64,000 nt of DNA from DATBDN01 sp963715995 (lineage in GTDB: Bacteria > Actinomycetota > Thermoleophilia > Solirubrobacterales > Thermoleophilaceae), in assembly GCA_963715995.1 (NCBI GenBank), contig OY970283.1, positions 1,364,001 to 1,428,000 on the forward strand. Reading direction: 5' to 3'. Below are positions 42,008 through 50,594 of the stretch, in pieces (position 1 is the first letter of the stretch; each line of letters begins with the position of its first letter). A program made the translations under genes and the position numbers. The notes beneath the pieces are model-generated. The model saw nothing but the letters and a program-made list of their open reading frames with translations, was not told where the DNA came from and did not search any database.

Positions 42008-43169
42008 GTGCCACGGTGGGTTAGAGATACGCACTTGGCCGACTCGCAGCCGCTCACCGAGCTCGCCTATCCGCCCGGGCCGATCGAGGCGCTCGACGCC
42101 TTCGCCGACGTGCTGGCCGACGCCGAGGCGGGTGCCACGCGGGATGCCTTCTACGGGCGCCTGTGTTACGTCATCTGCGATCTGGCCGCGATGGATCGCG
42201 CCGTCATCTTCCGCTACGACGAGAGCGTGCGCCGGGTGCGCGTGGCCGGCACTCACAACCTCGACATCGAGCTGTTCGCCGATGCCGACGTTTCGGTCGA
42301 GTCGGCGCCGATCGCGCGCCAGTCGCTCGAGCAGGACGCAGTGGTCGAAGATCCCGTCGCCGTCGCCGGACGACCTGCCGGAGCGCTACCGCCCGCTCTT
42401 GACCCGCGGCAGCAGCCTCGTCTGCGTGCCGCTCGCCGCGGCCGGTCGCTGGATCGGAGTGGCGCTCTGCGAGCGCACGAGCGGCGCGCCGCTGAGCCAG
42501 CGCGAGCAGCACCTGCTGTGGACGCTCGGCAAGACCGCAGCGCTCGCCGCGACCGCGCGCATCGCGACCTTCGAGGGCGAGCGGGCGCGCGAGCTCCAGC
42601 AGCGGATCGACATCGCGCGCGACCTGCACGATGGGGTCGTGCAGCGGCTGTTCGGCGTGTCGATGGCGCTCGACTCCGACGGCGACTTTCCGCGCGAGGA
42701 TCGCGTGCGCGCCGCGGGCGAGATCCAGAAAGCGCTCGGTGAGCTGAGGACCGCGGTGCAGCAGCCGCTGGCCCGTGCTCCGCGGCCGACCGCGACCACG
42801 CTCGCGGAGGAGGTGGAGCGGATCGCGCGCAGTCACACCGACATGCGGATCGAGGTCGAGCCGGGATCCCAGCTCGACGTGCCCGCCGCGCTCGAGCCGC
42901 TCGCGCAGTCGGTCCTGGCCGAGGCGCTGCGAAACGCGAAGAAGCACGCGCGGCCAACGCTCGTGTCGGTGCGTGCCGGCCGCCGCGACGGAGCGTTCAT
43001 CCTCGAGGTGACCAACGACGGCGTGAGCGGCGCCGGCGCGCGCACCACCGGCATGGGGCTGCGCCTGGCGGCGTTCGAGGCGCTCCAGGTTGGCGGCGTG
43101 GTGGAGTTCGGCGCGCGCGAGGACGACCGCTGGCAGGTCAGCTTGGTGGTACCGGTCGATGACGACTGA
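42008..43169 (+). pseudogene. NarL-type sensor histidine kinase (GAF-HisKA_3-HATPase), frameshifted
   Basis: Two frames carry the two halves of one kinase of about 386 aa. The first (from 42008) holds a GAF-like domain (AFYGRLCYVICDLAAMDRAVIF, in parts AFYGRLCYVICDLA and MDRAVIFRYDE). The second holds RGSSLVCVPLAAAGRWIGVAL, the phosphoacceptor motif IARDLHDGVVQRLFGV and an HATPase domain (EALRNAKKHA). Removing one G at 42368-42369 restores a continuous reading, VAVADDLPERYRPLL. Its partner regulator overlaps its end. As written the kinase is interrupted; sequencing error in a GC-rich tract is likely. The true start (GTG 42008 or TTG 42035) is uncertain. Confidence 0.75.
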
Positions 43170-43785
43170 CGTGTCGCTCGACAACGGCGGCAGCAAGCTC
43201 TGCGTGCTGATCGTGGACGACCACGACGTCGTCCACTGGGGCTTCCGCCTGCTTTTCAGCCAGCAGCCTTGGGTCACGCGCTGCCTGAGCGCCCGCAGCG
43301 CCAAGGAGGCGATCGGCCACACGCGCCGCTTCGAGCCGCACGTGGCGCTGGTCGATCTGTTCGTGGGCGACGAGTCGGGGGCTGAGATCTGCGAGCGTCT
43401 GCGTCAGGAGAGCCCCGCGCCGAAGGTGCTGCTGATCTCGGGCGCCGGGCGGATCTCGAAAAGCGCGGCGCGCGCCGCGGGCGCGGCGGGCTTCGTGTCG
43501 AAGGACTGGTCGAGCACGGAGATCGTCCGCGCGGTGCGCATGGTCGGACTCGGCAAGACGGTGTTCCCGGCCCAGCCGGGCCGGCCCGCGTTCGAGCTGA
43601 CGGAGCGCGAGCGCGAGGTGCTCGGGCTGATGGCCTCGGGCGCGACCAACCGCGAGATCGCCGGGTCGCTCTACCTGTCGCCGAACACGGTCAAGGAGCA
43701 CACGAGCGGCCTGTTCCGCAAGCTCGAGGTGCGCAACCGCACCGAGGCGGTCCAGCGCGCGCAGCGGCTCGGCCTGCTCGCCTGA
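43159..43785 (+). CDS. NarL/LuxR-type response regulator
   Basis: The 208-aa protein has a receiver domain (CVLIVDDHDVVHWGF, HVALVDLFVGDESG with the acceptor Asp) and a LuxR HTH (LTEREREVLGLMASGATNRE, SPNTVKEHTSGLFRKL). ATG 43159 overlaps the kinase 3' end by 11 bp, so they form one two-component operon. It is close in sequence to the island regulator at 3376 (SGAGRIS, KDW and VGDESG shared). The FAS operon begins 104 bp downstream, which makes it a candidate controller of lipid synthesis. Confidence 0.88.
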   Translation: MTTDVSLDNGGSKLCVLIVDDHDVVHWGFRLLFSQQPWVTRCLSARSAKEAIGHTRRFEPHVALVDLFVGDESGAEICERLRQESPAPKVLLISGAGRISKSAARAAGAAGFVSKDWSSTEIVRAVRMVGLGKTVFPAQPGRPAFELTEREREVLGLMASGATNREIAGSLYLSPNTVKEHTSGLFRKLEVRNRTEAVQRAQRLGLLA

Positions 43786-43803
43786 CCCACCCGGCTGGGG
43801 GGT
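43785..43803. terminator. GC stem-loop after the response regulator
   Basis: ACCCACCC and TGGGGGGT form an imperfect stem around GGC just at the stop codon. No U-tract follows. It may attenuate read-through into the fatty-acid operon, or be part of a regulator-binding cluster with the element at 43815. Confidence 0.3.
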
Positions 43804-43814
43804 TCGTTCGACCG

Positions 43815-43834
43815 CCACCCACCCGCCCGGGTGG
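43815..43834. promoter_or_regulatory. CCACCC ... GGGTGG inverted repeat upstream of fabD
   Basis: CCACCC (43815-43820) and GGGTGG (43829-43834) flank the perfect inner repeat CCACCCG-CC-CGGGTGG (43819-43834), 55 bp upstream of the fabD ATG. Another copy precedes the kinase gene. It may be where the two-component regulator controls the FAS operon. Confidence 0.45.
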
Positions 43835-43888
43835 TTGACCGGCGCCGCCCCGTAGCCGCCCGCTCGGGCGCCGCTAAGTGTGTGGGCG

Positions 43889-44737
43889 ATGACGCAGACC
43901 GCGGTTCTATTTCCAGGCCAGGGGAGCCTCACTCCCAACTCGGGTGCGAGTGCTCGCGAGGGCTGCCCCGAGCTGGTGCAGCACGCGACGGAGCTGCTTG
44001 GCGCCGACCCGTTCGAGCACGCTGCCGAGAGCACGGCGTATGCGCAGCCGGCGATCTTCCTGGCGAGCATGGCCGGGTGGCGCGCGCGGCGCGCCGAGCT
44101 GGGCTCCGATGTATGCGCCGCGGCCGGGCACTCGCTCGGCGAGCTGTCGGCACTCGCTGCGATGGGCGCGCTGGACGTCGAGGACGCGCTCCGGCTCGTG
44201 GTGCTGCGAGGGCGGTTGATGGAGCAGGCCGCCGCGGCGGGCGGCGAGGGCGGCATGCTCGCGCTGCTGGGCGGCGAACCCGGCGCGGCGGCTGCGATCG
44301 CGGCCGAGCACGGGCTCGTCGTGGCAAACGACAACGCGCCCGGGCAGCTCGTGCTCTCCGGCCCGAGCGACGCGATCGGGGCGCTTGCGCGAAGCGCGCG
44401 CTCGCGCGGGTTCAAGGCGCTCGCGCTCGACGTGCGCGGCGCCTTCCATTCGAACTCGGTTGCCGCCGCGCGTGAGCCGTTCCACGCGGCGCTCGCCGCG
44501 GTCTGCTGGCACACGCCCGCGGCAACGGTGATCTCCGGCCTGACGGCGGCGCCTTTCACCGACATTCCACGCGAGCTGGCCGACGCGCTCGTCTCGCCGG
44601 TGCGCTGGCGCCAGACGATGGCCACGCTCGTGGACCTCGGCGCGCGCGAGTTCGTGGACGTGGGACCGGGCCAGGTGCTTGCGCGCCTGGTCACGCGCAA
44701 CGTGCCGGTGGCAGAGGAACATGCACTCGCCGGCTGA
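43889..44737 (+). CDS. fabD: malonyl-CoA:ACP transacylase
   Basis: The 282-aa protein has FPGQGSLTPNSGA near the N-terminus, the nucleophile motif AAGHSLGELSAL (Ser82), and AFHSNSVAAA with the catalytic His187. It would load malonyl onto the ACP encoded three genes on. ATG 43889 was chosen over GTG 43880. It opens an operon of nine overlapping genes. The active-site Arg position (residue about 107, LRLVVLRGRLM) is preserved. Confidence 0.9.
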   Translation: MTQTAVLFPGQGSLTPNSGASAREGCPELVQHATELLGADPFEHAAESTAYAQPAIFLASMAGWRARRAELGSDVCAAAGHSLGELSALAAMGALDVEDALRLVVLRGRLMEQAAAAGGEGGMLALLGGEPGAAAAIAAEHGLVVANDNAPGQLVLSGPSDAIGALARSARSRGFKALALDVRGAFHSNSVAAAREPFHAALAAVCWHTPAATVISGLTAAPFTDIPRELADALVSPVRWRQTMATLVDLGAREFVDVGPGQVLARLVTRNVPVAEEHALAG

Positions 44738-45719
44738 GGTGCAGATAGAGCTCGAGGCTCCGCGCGCCGGCCGCGCGCTGGCTGCCGGCATCGCCGGGCT
44801 GGGCGCGGCGTTGCCGCCCGCGGTCGTGTCGAGCGACGAGATCGCCGAGCGGCTGGGCGTTCCCGGCGGCTGGATCGAGCGCCGGACCGGGATTCGCTCG
44901 CGCCGGCGCGCAGCTCCGGACGCGCGTGTGAGTGAGCTGGCCACCAGCGCCGCGCGCGCGGCGCTCGCGGACGCCGGCCTGGACGCCGCGGCGATCGACA
45001 TGGTGCTGGTGGCGACGCTGGCATCCGACGAGATCACGCCGAACACCGCGCCGCAGGTGGCGCATGCGCTCGGTACACAAGGGGCGGCCGCGATCGATGT
45101 CGGCGCTGCATGCACGGGTTTCGTGAGCGGGCTGGCGATCGGCGCCGCGCTGATCGAATCCGAACGCGCGCAGAACGTGCTGGTGGTCGGCGCCGAGGTG
45201 CTCTCCCGCTACGTCGACCGCGACGACCGCTCGACCGCCGGGCTGTTCGGCGACGGCGCGGGCGCGGTGGTGCTGGCGCCATCGGACGGACCTTCGGTCG
45301 GGCAGGCCGTGCTCGGCTCGGACGGCTCGGCTGCGCCCTACATCATCGCGCCGCGTTCGACAGGGCTGATCGCGATGGACGGCCACGAGACCTTCAAGCG
45401 CGCGGTTCGCACGCTCGCGGCCAACGCGCTCGAGACGGTCGCGGCGAACGGGCTCGAGCTCGGCGACGTCGATCTGTTCGTGCTGCACCAGGCGAACGCC
45501 CGCATCGTCAGCGCGGTGCAGGAGGCCCTCGAGGTCGAGCCCGAGCGCATGGTCGACGCGATCGCCGACGTCGGCAACACCTCGGCGGCGAGCATCCCGC
45601 TGGCCCTGGCCAGCGCACGTGAGCGCGGCCAGCTGCGACCCGGCATGCGCGTGCTGCTCGGAGCCGTCGGCGCGGGCTTCACCTGGGGCGCGGTCGTGGT
45701 CGAGTGGGGGAGCGCGTGA
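44721..45719 (+). CDS. fabH: 3-oxoacyl-ACP synthase III
   Basis: The 332-aa protein has Cys131 in GAACTGFVSGL, His in VLHQANARIV, and Asn in VGNTSAASIPLALA, the full Cys-His-Asn triad of FabH. It would condense an acyl-CoA starter with malonyl-ACP. ATG 44721 overlaps fabD by 17 bp. Which starter (acetyl, branched or longer acyl) it uses cannot be read from sequence. Confidence 0.9.
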   Translation: MHSPAEVQIELEAPRAGRALAAGIAGLGAALPPAVVSSDEIAERLGVPGGWIERRTGIRSRRRAAPDARVSELATSAARAALADAGLDAAAIDMVLVATLASDEITPNTAPQVAHALGTQGAAAIDVGAACTGFVSGLAIGAALIESERAQNVLVVGAEVLSRYVDRDDRSTAGLFGDGAGAVVLAPSDGPSVGQAVLGSDGSAAPYIIAPRSTGLIAMDGHETFKRAVRTLAANALETVAANGLELGDVDLFVLHQANARIVSAVQEALEVEPERMVDAIADVGNTSAASIPLALASARERGQLRPGMRVLLGAVGAGFTWGAVVVEWGSA

Positions 45720-46495
45720 GCTCCGCCGTGGCCGGCACGCGCCCGGCGCCGCGAGTGGCCGGCATGCGGCCCGATGACGCCGTCGCGATCGTGACCGGAG
45801 CTGCCGGCGGCATCGGCGCGGCCACGGCGCGCGCGCTTGCCGGCGACGGCTGGGCCGTGGCCGTGCTCCACCGCGGGAACGGCGACGCGGCCACCGCACT
45901 CGCGAGCGATCTCACCAGCGACGGTGCCCGCGCGCTCGCAATCCGCGCCGACCTGCGCGACCCGGACCAGCTCGAAGCGGGCTACCGCGTGGCCGAGGCC
46001 GAGCTGGGTCCGGTGCTCTGCCTGGTCAACAACGCCGGCATGCGCGCCGACAACCTCGCGCTCTCGATCTCCGACGACGACTGGGACGCGGTCATCGCCA
46101 CCAACCTCAGCGCCGCGTTCCGGCTCACGCGCCGCGCGCTCGGCCCGATGCTGCGTGCGCGCTTCGGCCGGATCGTCAACGTCGCTTCGGTCGTCGGCCC
46201 GCGCGCCAACCCCGGGCAGGCCAACTACGCCGCGTCGAAGGCGGGCCTGATCGGCATGACCAAGACCATCGCCGCGGAGGTCGCGCGCAAGGGCGTGACG
46301 GTGAACGCCGTCGCGCCCGGCTTCATCGCCACCGACATGACGGCGGATCTGCCCGCCGAGGTCATCGCGTCGGTGCCTGCGCGCAGGGCGGGAACGCCCA
46401 GCGAGGTGGCTGCCTGCGTGCGCTTCCTCGCCTCCGACGCGGCCACATACGTAACCGGAACAACGCTCTATGTCGACGGCGGCATGTCCGCCTGA
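45716..46495 (+). CDS. fabG: 3-oxoacyl-ACP reductase (SDR)
   Basis: The 259-aa SDR has TGAAGGIGAATARALA, NNAGMRADNLAL, the catalytic YAASKAG motif with a preceding Ser (VASVVGPRA), and APGFIATDM, all typical of FabG. GTG 45716 overlaps the fabH stop by 4 bp. It would reduce the 3-keto group formed by FabH and FabF. Confidence 0.9.
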   Translation: MSSAVAGTRPAPRVAGMRPDDAVAIVTGAAGGIGAATARALAGDGWAVAVLHRGNGDAATALASDLTSDGARALAIRADLRDPDQLEAGYRVAEAELGPVLCLVNNAGMRADNLALSISDDDWDAVIATNLSAAFRLTRRALGPMLRARFGRIVNVASVVGPRANPGQANYAASKAGLIGMTKTIAAEVARKGVTVNAVAPGFIATDMTADLPAEVIASVPARRAGTPSEVAACVRFLASDAATYVTGTTLYVDGGMSA

Positions 46496-46509
46496 AAGGA
46501 GAACCACAG

Positions 46510-46755
46510 ATGTCAACGACAACCGATACGACGCAGGTGGAGAAGACGGTCACAGACGCGCTGGAGCAGTTCGGCGCCGATCCGGCCGCAATCAAGCGCG
46601 AGGCGACCTTCGCGGACCTCGACGTGGACTCGCTCGACCTGGCCGAGCTGTCCCAGATCGTGGAGGACGAGTACGGCGTCAAGTTCAACTCGACCGACGT
46701 CGAGAGCCTGAAGACGGTCGGCGACGCCGTCGACTTCATCGTCGCGCGGGCCTGA
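46510..46755 (+). CDS. acpP: acyl carrier protein
   Basis: The 81-aa acidic protein has the phosphopantetheine site DLDVDSLDLAEL (Ser near residue 42), helices before and after it, and the usual ACP length. An AAAGGAG ribosome-binding site precedes it. It is the carrier for the surrounding fab enzymes. Confidence 0.92.
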   Translation: MSTTTDTTQVEKTVTDALEQFGADPAAIKREATFADLDVDSLDLAELSQIVEDEYGVKFNSTDVESLKTVGDAVDFIVARA

Positions 46756-47954
46756 TGAAGGAGGTCGTGGTCACCGGGGTCGGCGCCATCACGCCGCTCG
46801 GCGTCGGCGCCCCGGTGCTCTACGAGCGCTGGGTCGCCGGCGAGATCGGCATCGAGGACGGCGAGGCGCACTGCGAGAGCTTCGATCCGCTCGAGTTCTT
46901 CACGCGCAAGGAGGCGCGCCGCTCCGACCGCTTCACGCAATTCGCCTTGGCCGCTGCGAGGGAGGCGCTCGCGCAGGCGGGCTGGGCCGATGACCCGTGT
47001 TACGAGCCCAGCCGGATCGGGTGCGTGCTCGGCACGGGCATCGGCGGCCTCGGCACGCTCGAGGACAACTTCGGGATCCTCCACGACGAGGGCCCGCAGA
47101 AGGTCTGGCCGCTGGCCGTGCCGCTGATGATGGGCAACGCGGGCTCCGCGGCGATCGCGATGGACAACGACCTTCGCGGGCCGGTGTTCGGGATCGTCTC
47201 GGCGTGCGCCGCCGGGGCGAACGCGATCGCCACCGCGGTGCGCATGATCCAGACGGGCGACGCCGATGCCGTCGTGACCGGCGGCTCGGAGTCGGCGCTC
47301 ACGCCGCTGGCGCGCGCCGGCTTCGCGGCACTCGACGCGACCTCGACCAGCGGCGTGTGCCGGCCGTTCGACGTGCGCCGCGACGGCTTCATCATGGGCG
47401 AGGGAGCCGGCGTGCTCGTGCTGGAGGACGGCGAGAAGGCCCGGGCGCGTGGTGCGCAGATCCTGGCGAGCGTGCGCGGAGTGGGGCAGACCTCGGACGC
47501 GCATCACCTGACGGCGCCGCGCGCCGACGGCGCCGGCGCAGCCGCTGCGATGGCGGCCGCGATGGCCGATGCGGGGATCAGCCCGGCGGACGTGGACTAC
47601 GTGAACGCTCACGGCACCTCGACGCCGCTGAACGACCGCTCGGAGACGATGGCGATCAAGACGGCGCTCGGCGACCACGCGCACCAGATTCCCGTCTCCT
47701 CAACCAAGTCGTCGATCGGGCATCTGCTCGGCGCGGCAGGGGCGGTCGAGGCGATCGCCACGATCGCGACCCTGCGCGGAGGGGTGGTCGCGCCGACGCT
47801 CGGGCTCGAGGAGCCCGACGAGGGGCTCGACCTGGACTTCGTCCCCGGGCAGGCCCGGCCGCTCGAGGCCCCGGATGGACGCAGGCCGATCGCCATGTCG
47901 AACTCGTTCGGCTTCGGCGGGCACAACGCGGTGCTGGTGCTGGAGGCCGCGTGA
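46755..47954 (+). CDS. fabF: 3-oxoacyl-ACP synthase II
   Basis: The 399-aa condensing enzyme has Cys151 in VSACAAGANAIAT, His in NAHGTSTPLNDRSE and His in SSIGHLLGAAGAVEA. It shares a TGATG overlap with the ACP gene. It would elongate acyl-ACP with malonyl-ACP. The sequence lacks any domain suggesting a polyketide chain-length factor. Confidence 0.91.
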   Translation: MKEVVVTGVGAITPLGVGAPVLYERWVAGEIGIEDGEAHCESFDPLEFFTRKEARRSDRFTQFALAAAREALAQAGWADDPCYEPSRIGCVLGTGIGGLGTLEDNFGILHDEGPQKVWPLAVPLMMGNAGSAAIAMDNDLRGPVFGIVSACAAGANAIATAVRMIQTGDADAVVTGGSESALTPLARAGFAALDATSTSGVCRPFDVRRDGFIMGEGAGVLVLEDGEKARARGAQILASVRGVGQTSDAHHLTAPRADGAGAAAAMAAAMADAGISPADVDYVNAHGTSTPLNDRSETMAIKTALGDHAHQIPVSSTKSSIGHLLGAAGAVEAIATIATLRGGVVAPTLGLEEPDEGLDLDFVPGQARPLEAPDGRRPIAMSNSFGFGGHNAVLVLEAA

Positions 47955-49402
47955 CGCTTGCGCTGGTCACGCGCCAAGAGGAGAAGCTCTCCGCGCTGGA
48001 GCGCCTGGAGGTGCTCTGCGATCCCGGCTCGCTGCACCTGATCCGCACGCAGGTGCGCTCGCGGCGCATGGGCGAGAAGGCGCGCGACGGCGACGGCGTG
48101 CTCGCGGGCAGCGGCACGGTCGACGGTCGCCAGGTGTTCTGCTTCGCGCAGGACCCGTCGTTCGCGGGCGGCTCGCTCGGCGAGGCTCACGCCGACAGCG
48201 TGGTGCGAGTGCTCCGGCTCGCGGGCCGCGCGCAGTCGCCGGTGGTCGGCTTCATCGAGTCCGCCGGGGCGCGCATGCACGAGGGCCTCGAGGGCCTTGC
48301 TGGCTACGGCCGCATCTTCCGCGAGCACGTCGCGCTGTCGGGGCGGGTGCCGCAGATCTCGGTCATTTGCGGCGCGTCCGCGGGCGGCGGCTCCTACGCG
48401 CCCGCGCTCACCGACCTGGTGGTGATGACTGATGCGGCGACGATGTTCCTCACCGGGCCGGGCGTGGTGGCGGAGGTGACCGGCGAGCAGGTGAGCGCCA
48501 GCGAGCTGGGCGGCGCGCGAGTGCACGAGCGCACCGGCGTCTGCCAGCTGACGGCGCCCTCCGACGTGGACGCGGCGCTGCTGGTGCGCGACCTGCTCGA
48601 CTACCTGCCGCAGCACTCGGGCGAGCTGCCGCGCCGCTGGCCGGCCGTGGCAGCGACCGGCCTGAACCCGGGCGATGTGGTGCCGGACGACCCGCGCCGT
48701 GTCTACGACGTGCGCGAGGTGCTGGCCGCGCTGGTGGACGGCGGGCGCATCCAGGAGGTGTCTGCGCGCTGGGCGCGCAACGTCACCTGCGCGTTCGCCC
48801 GCGTTGACGGGCGCGCGGTTGGCGTGGTGGCCAACAACCCGCGTTACCTCGGCGGCGTGCTCGATGCCGACTCGTCGCAGAAGGCCGCGCGCTTCGTGCG
48901 CACCTGCAACGCGTTCGGGCTGCCGCTGGTGGTCGTGGTGGACACGCCCGGCTTCCTGCCCGGCACGAGCCAGGAGCGCGCCGGCGTGATCCGCCAGGGC
49001 GCCAAGCTCGTCTATGCGTTCGCCGAGGCGAGCGTCCCGCGCGTCACGGTGATCACCCGCAAGGCGTTCGGTGGCGCGTTCATCGCGATGAACTCGAAGG
49101 AGCTCGGCGCCGACGCCGTGTTCGCCTGGCCGCAGGCGCAGATCGGCGTGATGGGGCCTGAGCAGGCGGTGGCGATCATCGAGCGCCGCGCGATCGAGGC
49201 GGCGCCGGATCCGGCTGCGGAGCGCCGCCGCCTCGCGCGTGCGTACGCGCGCGCCAACCTGACAGCCGCGGCGTCGGTGGCGGAAGGCCACGTGGACGAG
49301 GTGGTCTGGCCGGTCGACACGCGTGGGCGGATCGCCGGCGCGCTGTCGGCCATGGCCAGCGCCGGCCGTGCACGGCCAAGCACCGGGAACGTGCCCCTGT
49401 GA
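47951..49402 (+). CDS. acyl-CoA carboxylase beta (carboxyltransferase) subunit
   Basis: The 483-aa protein has the crotonase-like carboxyltransferase halves: FAQDPSFAGGSLGEAHADSV, GFIESAGARMHEGLEGLAGY, ICGASAGGGSYAPALTDLV, and later VVDTPGFLPGTSQERAGVIR with KAFGGAFIAMNS. It resembles AccD/PccB beta subunits. GTG 47951 overlaps fabF by 4 bp. It would make malonyl-CoA or a substituted malonyl unit for this synthase; biotin carboxylase partners are not in the window. Confidence 0.86.
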   Translation: MTLALVTRQEEKLSALERLEVLCDPGSLHLIRTQVRSRRMGEKARDGDGVLAGSGTVDGRQVFCFAQDPSFAGGSLGEAHADSVVRVLRLAGRAQSPVVGFIESAGARMHEGLEGLAGYGRIFREHVALSGRVPQISVICGASAGGGSYAPALTDLVVMTDAATMFLTGPGVVAEVTGEQVSASELGGARVHERTGVCQLTAPSDVDAALLVRDLLDYLPQHSGELPRRWPAVAATGLNPGDVVPDDPRRVYDVREVLAALVDGGRIQEVSARWARNVTCAFARVDGRAVGVVANNPRYLGGVLDADSSQKAARFVRTCNAFGLPLVVVVDTPGFLPGTSQERAGVIRQGAKLVYAFAEASVPRVTVITRKAFGGAFIAMNSKELGADAVFAWPQAQIGVMGPEQAVAIIERRAIEAAPDPAAERRRLARAYARANLTAAASVAEGHVDEVVWPVDTRGRIAGALSAMASAGRARPSTGNVPL

Positions 49403-49815
49403 GCGCGCCGTTTACCACGCGCGCGCGTCCGGTAACCGAAACAGACGTGGCCGTTTTCTCGGAGCTGACCGGCGACTGGCACCCGCAGCACTCGGACGCC
49501 GAATGGGCGGCGCAGAGCGCCTTCGGCGAGCGGATCGCCCACGGCATGCTCGTGGCCAGCCTGGCGGTGGGGCTCGTGGACTTCGACCCGGAGCAGGTGG
49601 TGGCGCTGCGGCGCGTGCGCGATCTGGTCTTCAAGCGCCCGGTGCGCTTCGGCGACACGATCTGCGTGCACGGCAAGGAGGTCGAGCGGCGGCCGCTGGA
49701 GCGCGACACGGCGCTCGTGGCCTGGGACTGGCGCGTGGTGAACCAGGACGACGCGCTTGTGTGCCGGATGACCGTGGAGGCACTCTGCCGCGAGCCCGTC
49801 GAGGCGGAGGCGTGA
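49399..49815 (+). CDS. MaoC-type (R)-3-hydroxyacyl dehydratase
   Basis: The 138-aa hotdog protein carries the hydratase-2 motif FSELTGDWHPQHSDAEWAAQS (given as FSELTGDWHPQHSD), with the catalytic Asp and His, and GERIAHGMLV. It would dehydrate 3-hydroxyacyl-ACP to enoyl-ACP, taking the place of FabZ in this operon. GTG 49399 overlaps the carboxylase stop by 4 bp. Confidence 0.87.
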   Translation: MSAPFTTRARPVTETDVAVFSELTGDWHPQHSDAEWAAQSAFGERIAHGMLVASLAVGLVDFDPEQVVALRRVRDLVFKRPVRFGDTICVHGKEVERRPLERDTALVAWDWRVVNQDDALVCRMTVEALCREPVEAEA

Positions 49816-50594
49816 TGCTCGAGGGCAAGCGACTGCTGATCACCGGCGTCGTCACCCGCGACTCGATCGCATTCGAGGTCGCGCGCCAGGCGCAGGAGGC
49901 GGGCGCCGAGGTGCTGCTGACCGGCTTCGGCCGCGCGCGCCGGCTGACCGAGCGCGCCGCCGTCAAGCTCCCCGAGCCGGCCGAGGTATTGGAGCTGGAT
50001 GTCAACTCGGTTGACGACCTGGAGGCGCTTCAGACCGAGCTTGCCAGCCGCTGGGGCGTGCTGGACGGCGTGCTCCACGCGATCGCGTTCGCGCCGGCCG
50101 ACGCCCTGGGCGGCGGCTTCCTCGACACGCCGTCGGCAAGCGCGCTGACGGCGTTCGAGACGAGCGCGTTCTCGCTGAAGGCGCTGACGGCGAGCATGCT
50201 GCCGCTGCTGGAGCAGGCCGAGAACGGCGCCAGCGTGGTCGGGCTCGACTTCGACGCCTCGGTGGCATGGCCGGTCTACGACTGGATGGGGGTTGCGAAG
50301 GCGGGTCTCGAAGCCGTTGCGCGCTACCTGGCGCGCGACGTCGGCGCACGCGGCGTGCGCGTGAACCTGGTCTCAGCCGGCCCGATCGAGACGCTTGCCG
50401 CGGGCGGCATCCCGGGCTTCGAGCAGCTCGCGGGCGTGTGGCGCGACGTCGCGCCGCTGGGCTGGGACACGCGTGATCCGTCGTCTGTGGCCGGAACCGT
50501 CTGCTACCTGCTGTCGGATCTGGCGCGCGGCGTCACCGGCGAGATCATCCACGTCGACGGCGGCTATCACGCGATGGGGGCTCCACTGGCGTGA
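49815..50594 (+). CDS. fabI: enoyl-ACP reductase, InhA-like
   Basis: The 259-aa SDR has the FabI/InhA start GKRLLITGVVTRDSIAFEVA, ASVVGLDFDASVAWPVYDWM GVAKAGLEAVAR (split here), and TGEIIHVDGGYHAMG near the end. DWMGVAKAGLE with the Tyr-x-x-x-x-Lys type spacing matches InhA, the mycolic-acid FAS-II reductase. It completes the fatty-acid cycle of the operon. TGATG overlaps the preceding gene. Confidence 0.9.
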   Translation: MLEGKRLLITGVVTRDSIAFEVARQAQEAGAEVLLTGFGRARRLTERAAVKLPEPAEVLELDVNSVDDLEALQTELASRWGVLDGVLHAIAFAPADALGGGFLDTPSASALTAFETSAFSLKALTASMLPLLEQAENGASVVGLDFDASVAWPVYDWMGVAKAGLEAVARYLARDVGARGVRVNLVSAGPIETLAAGGIPGFEQLAGVWRDVAPLGWDTRDPSSVAGTVCYLLSDLARGVTGEIIHVDGGYHAMGAPLA

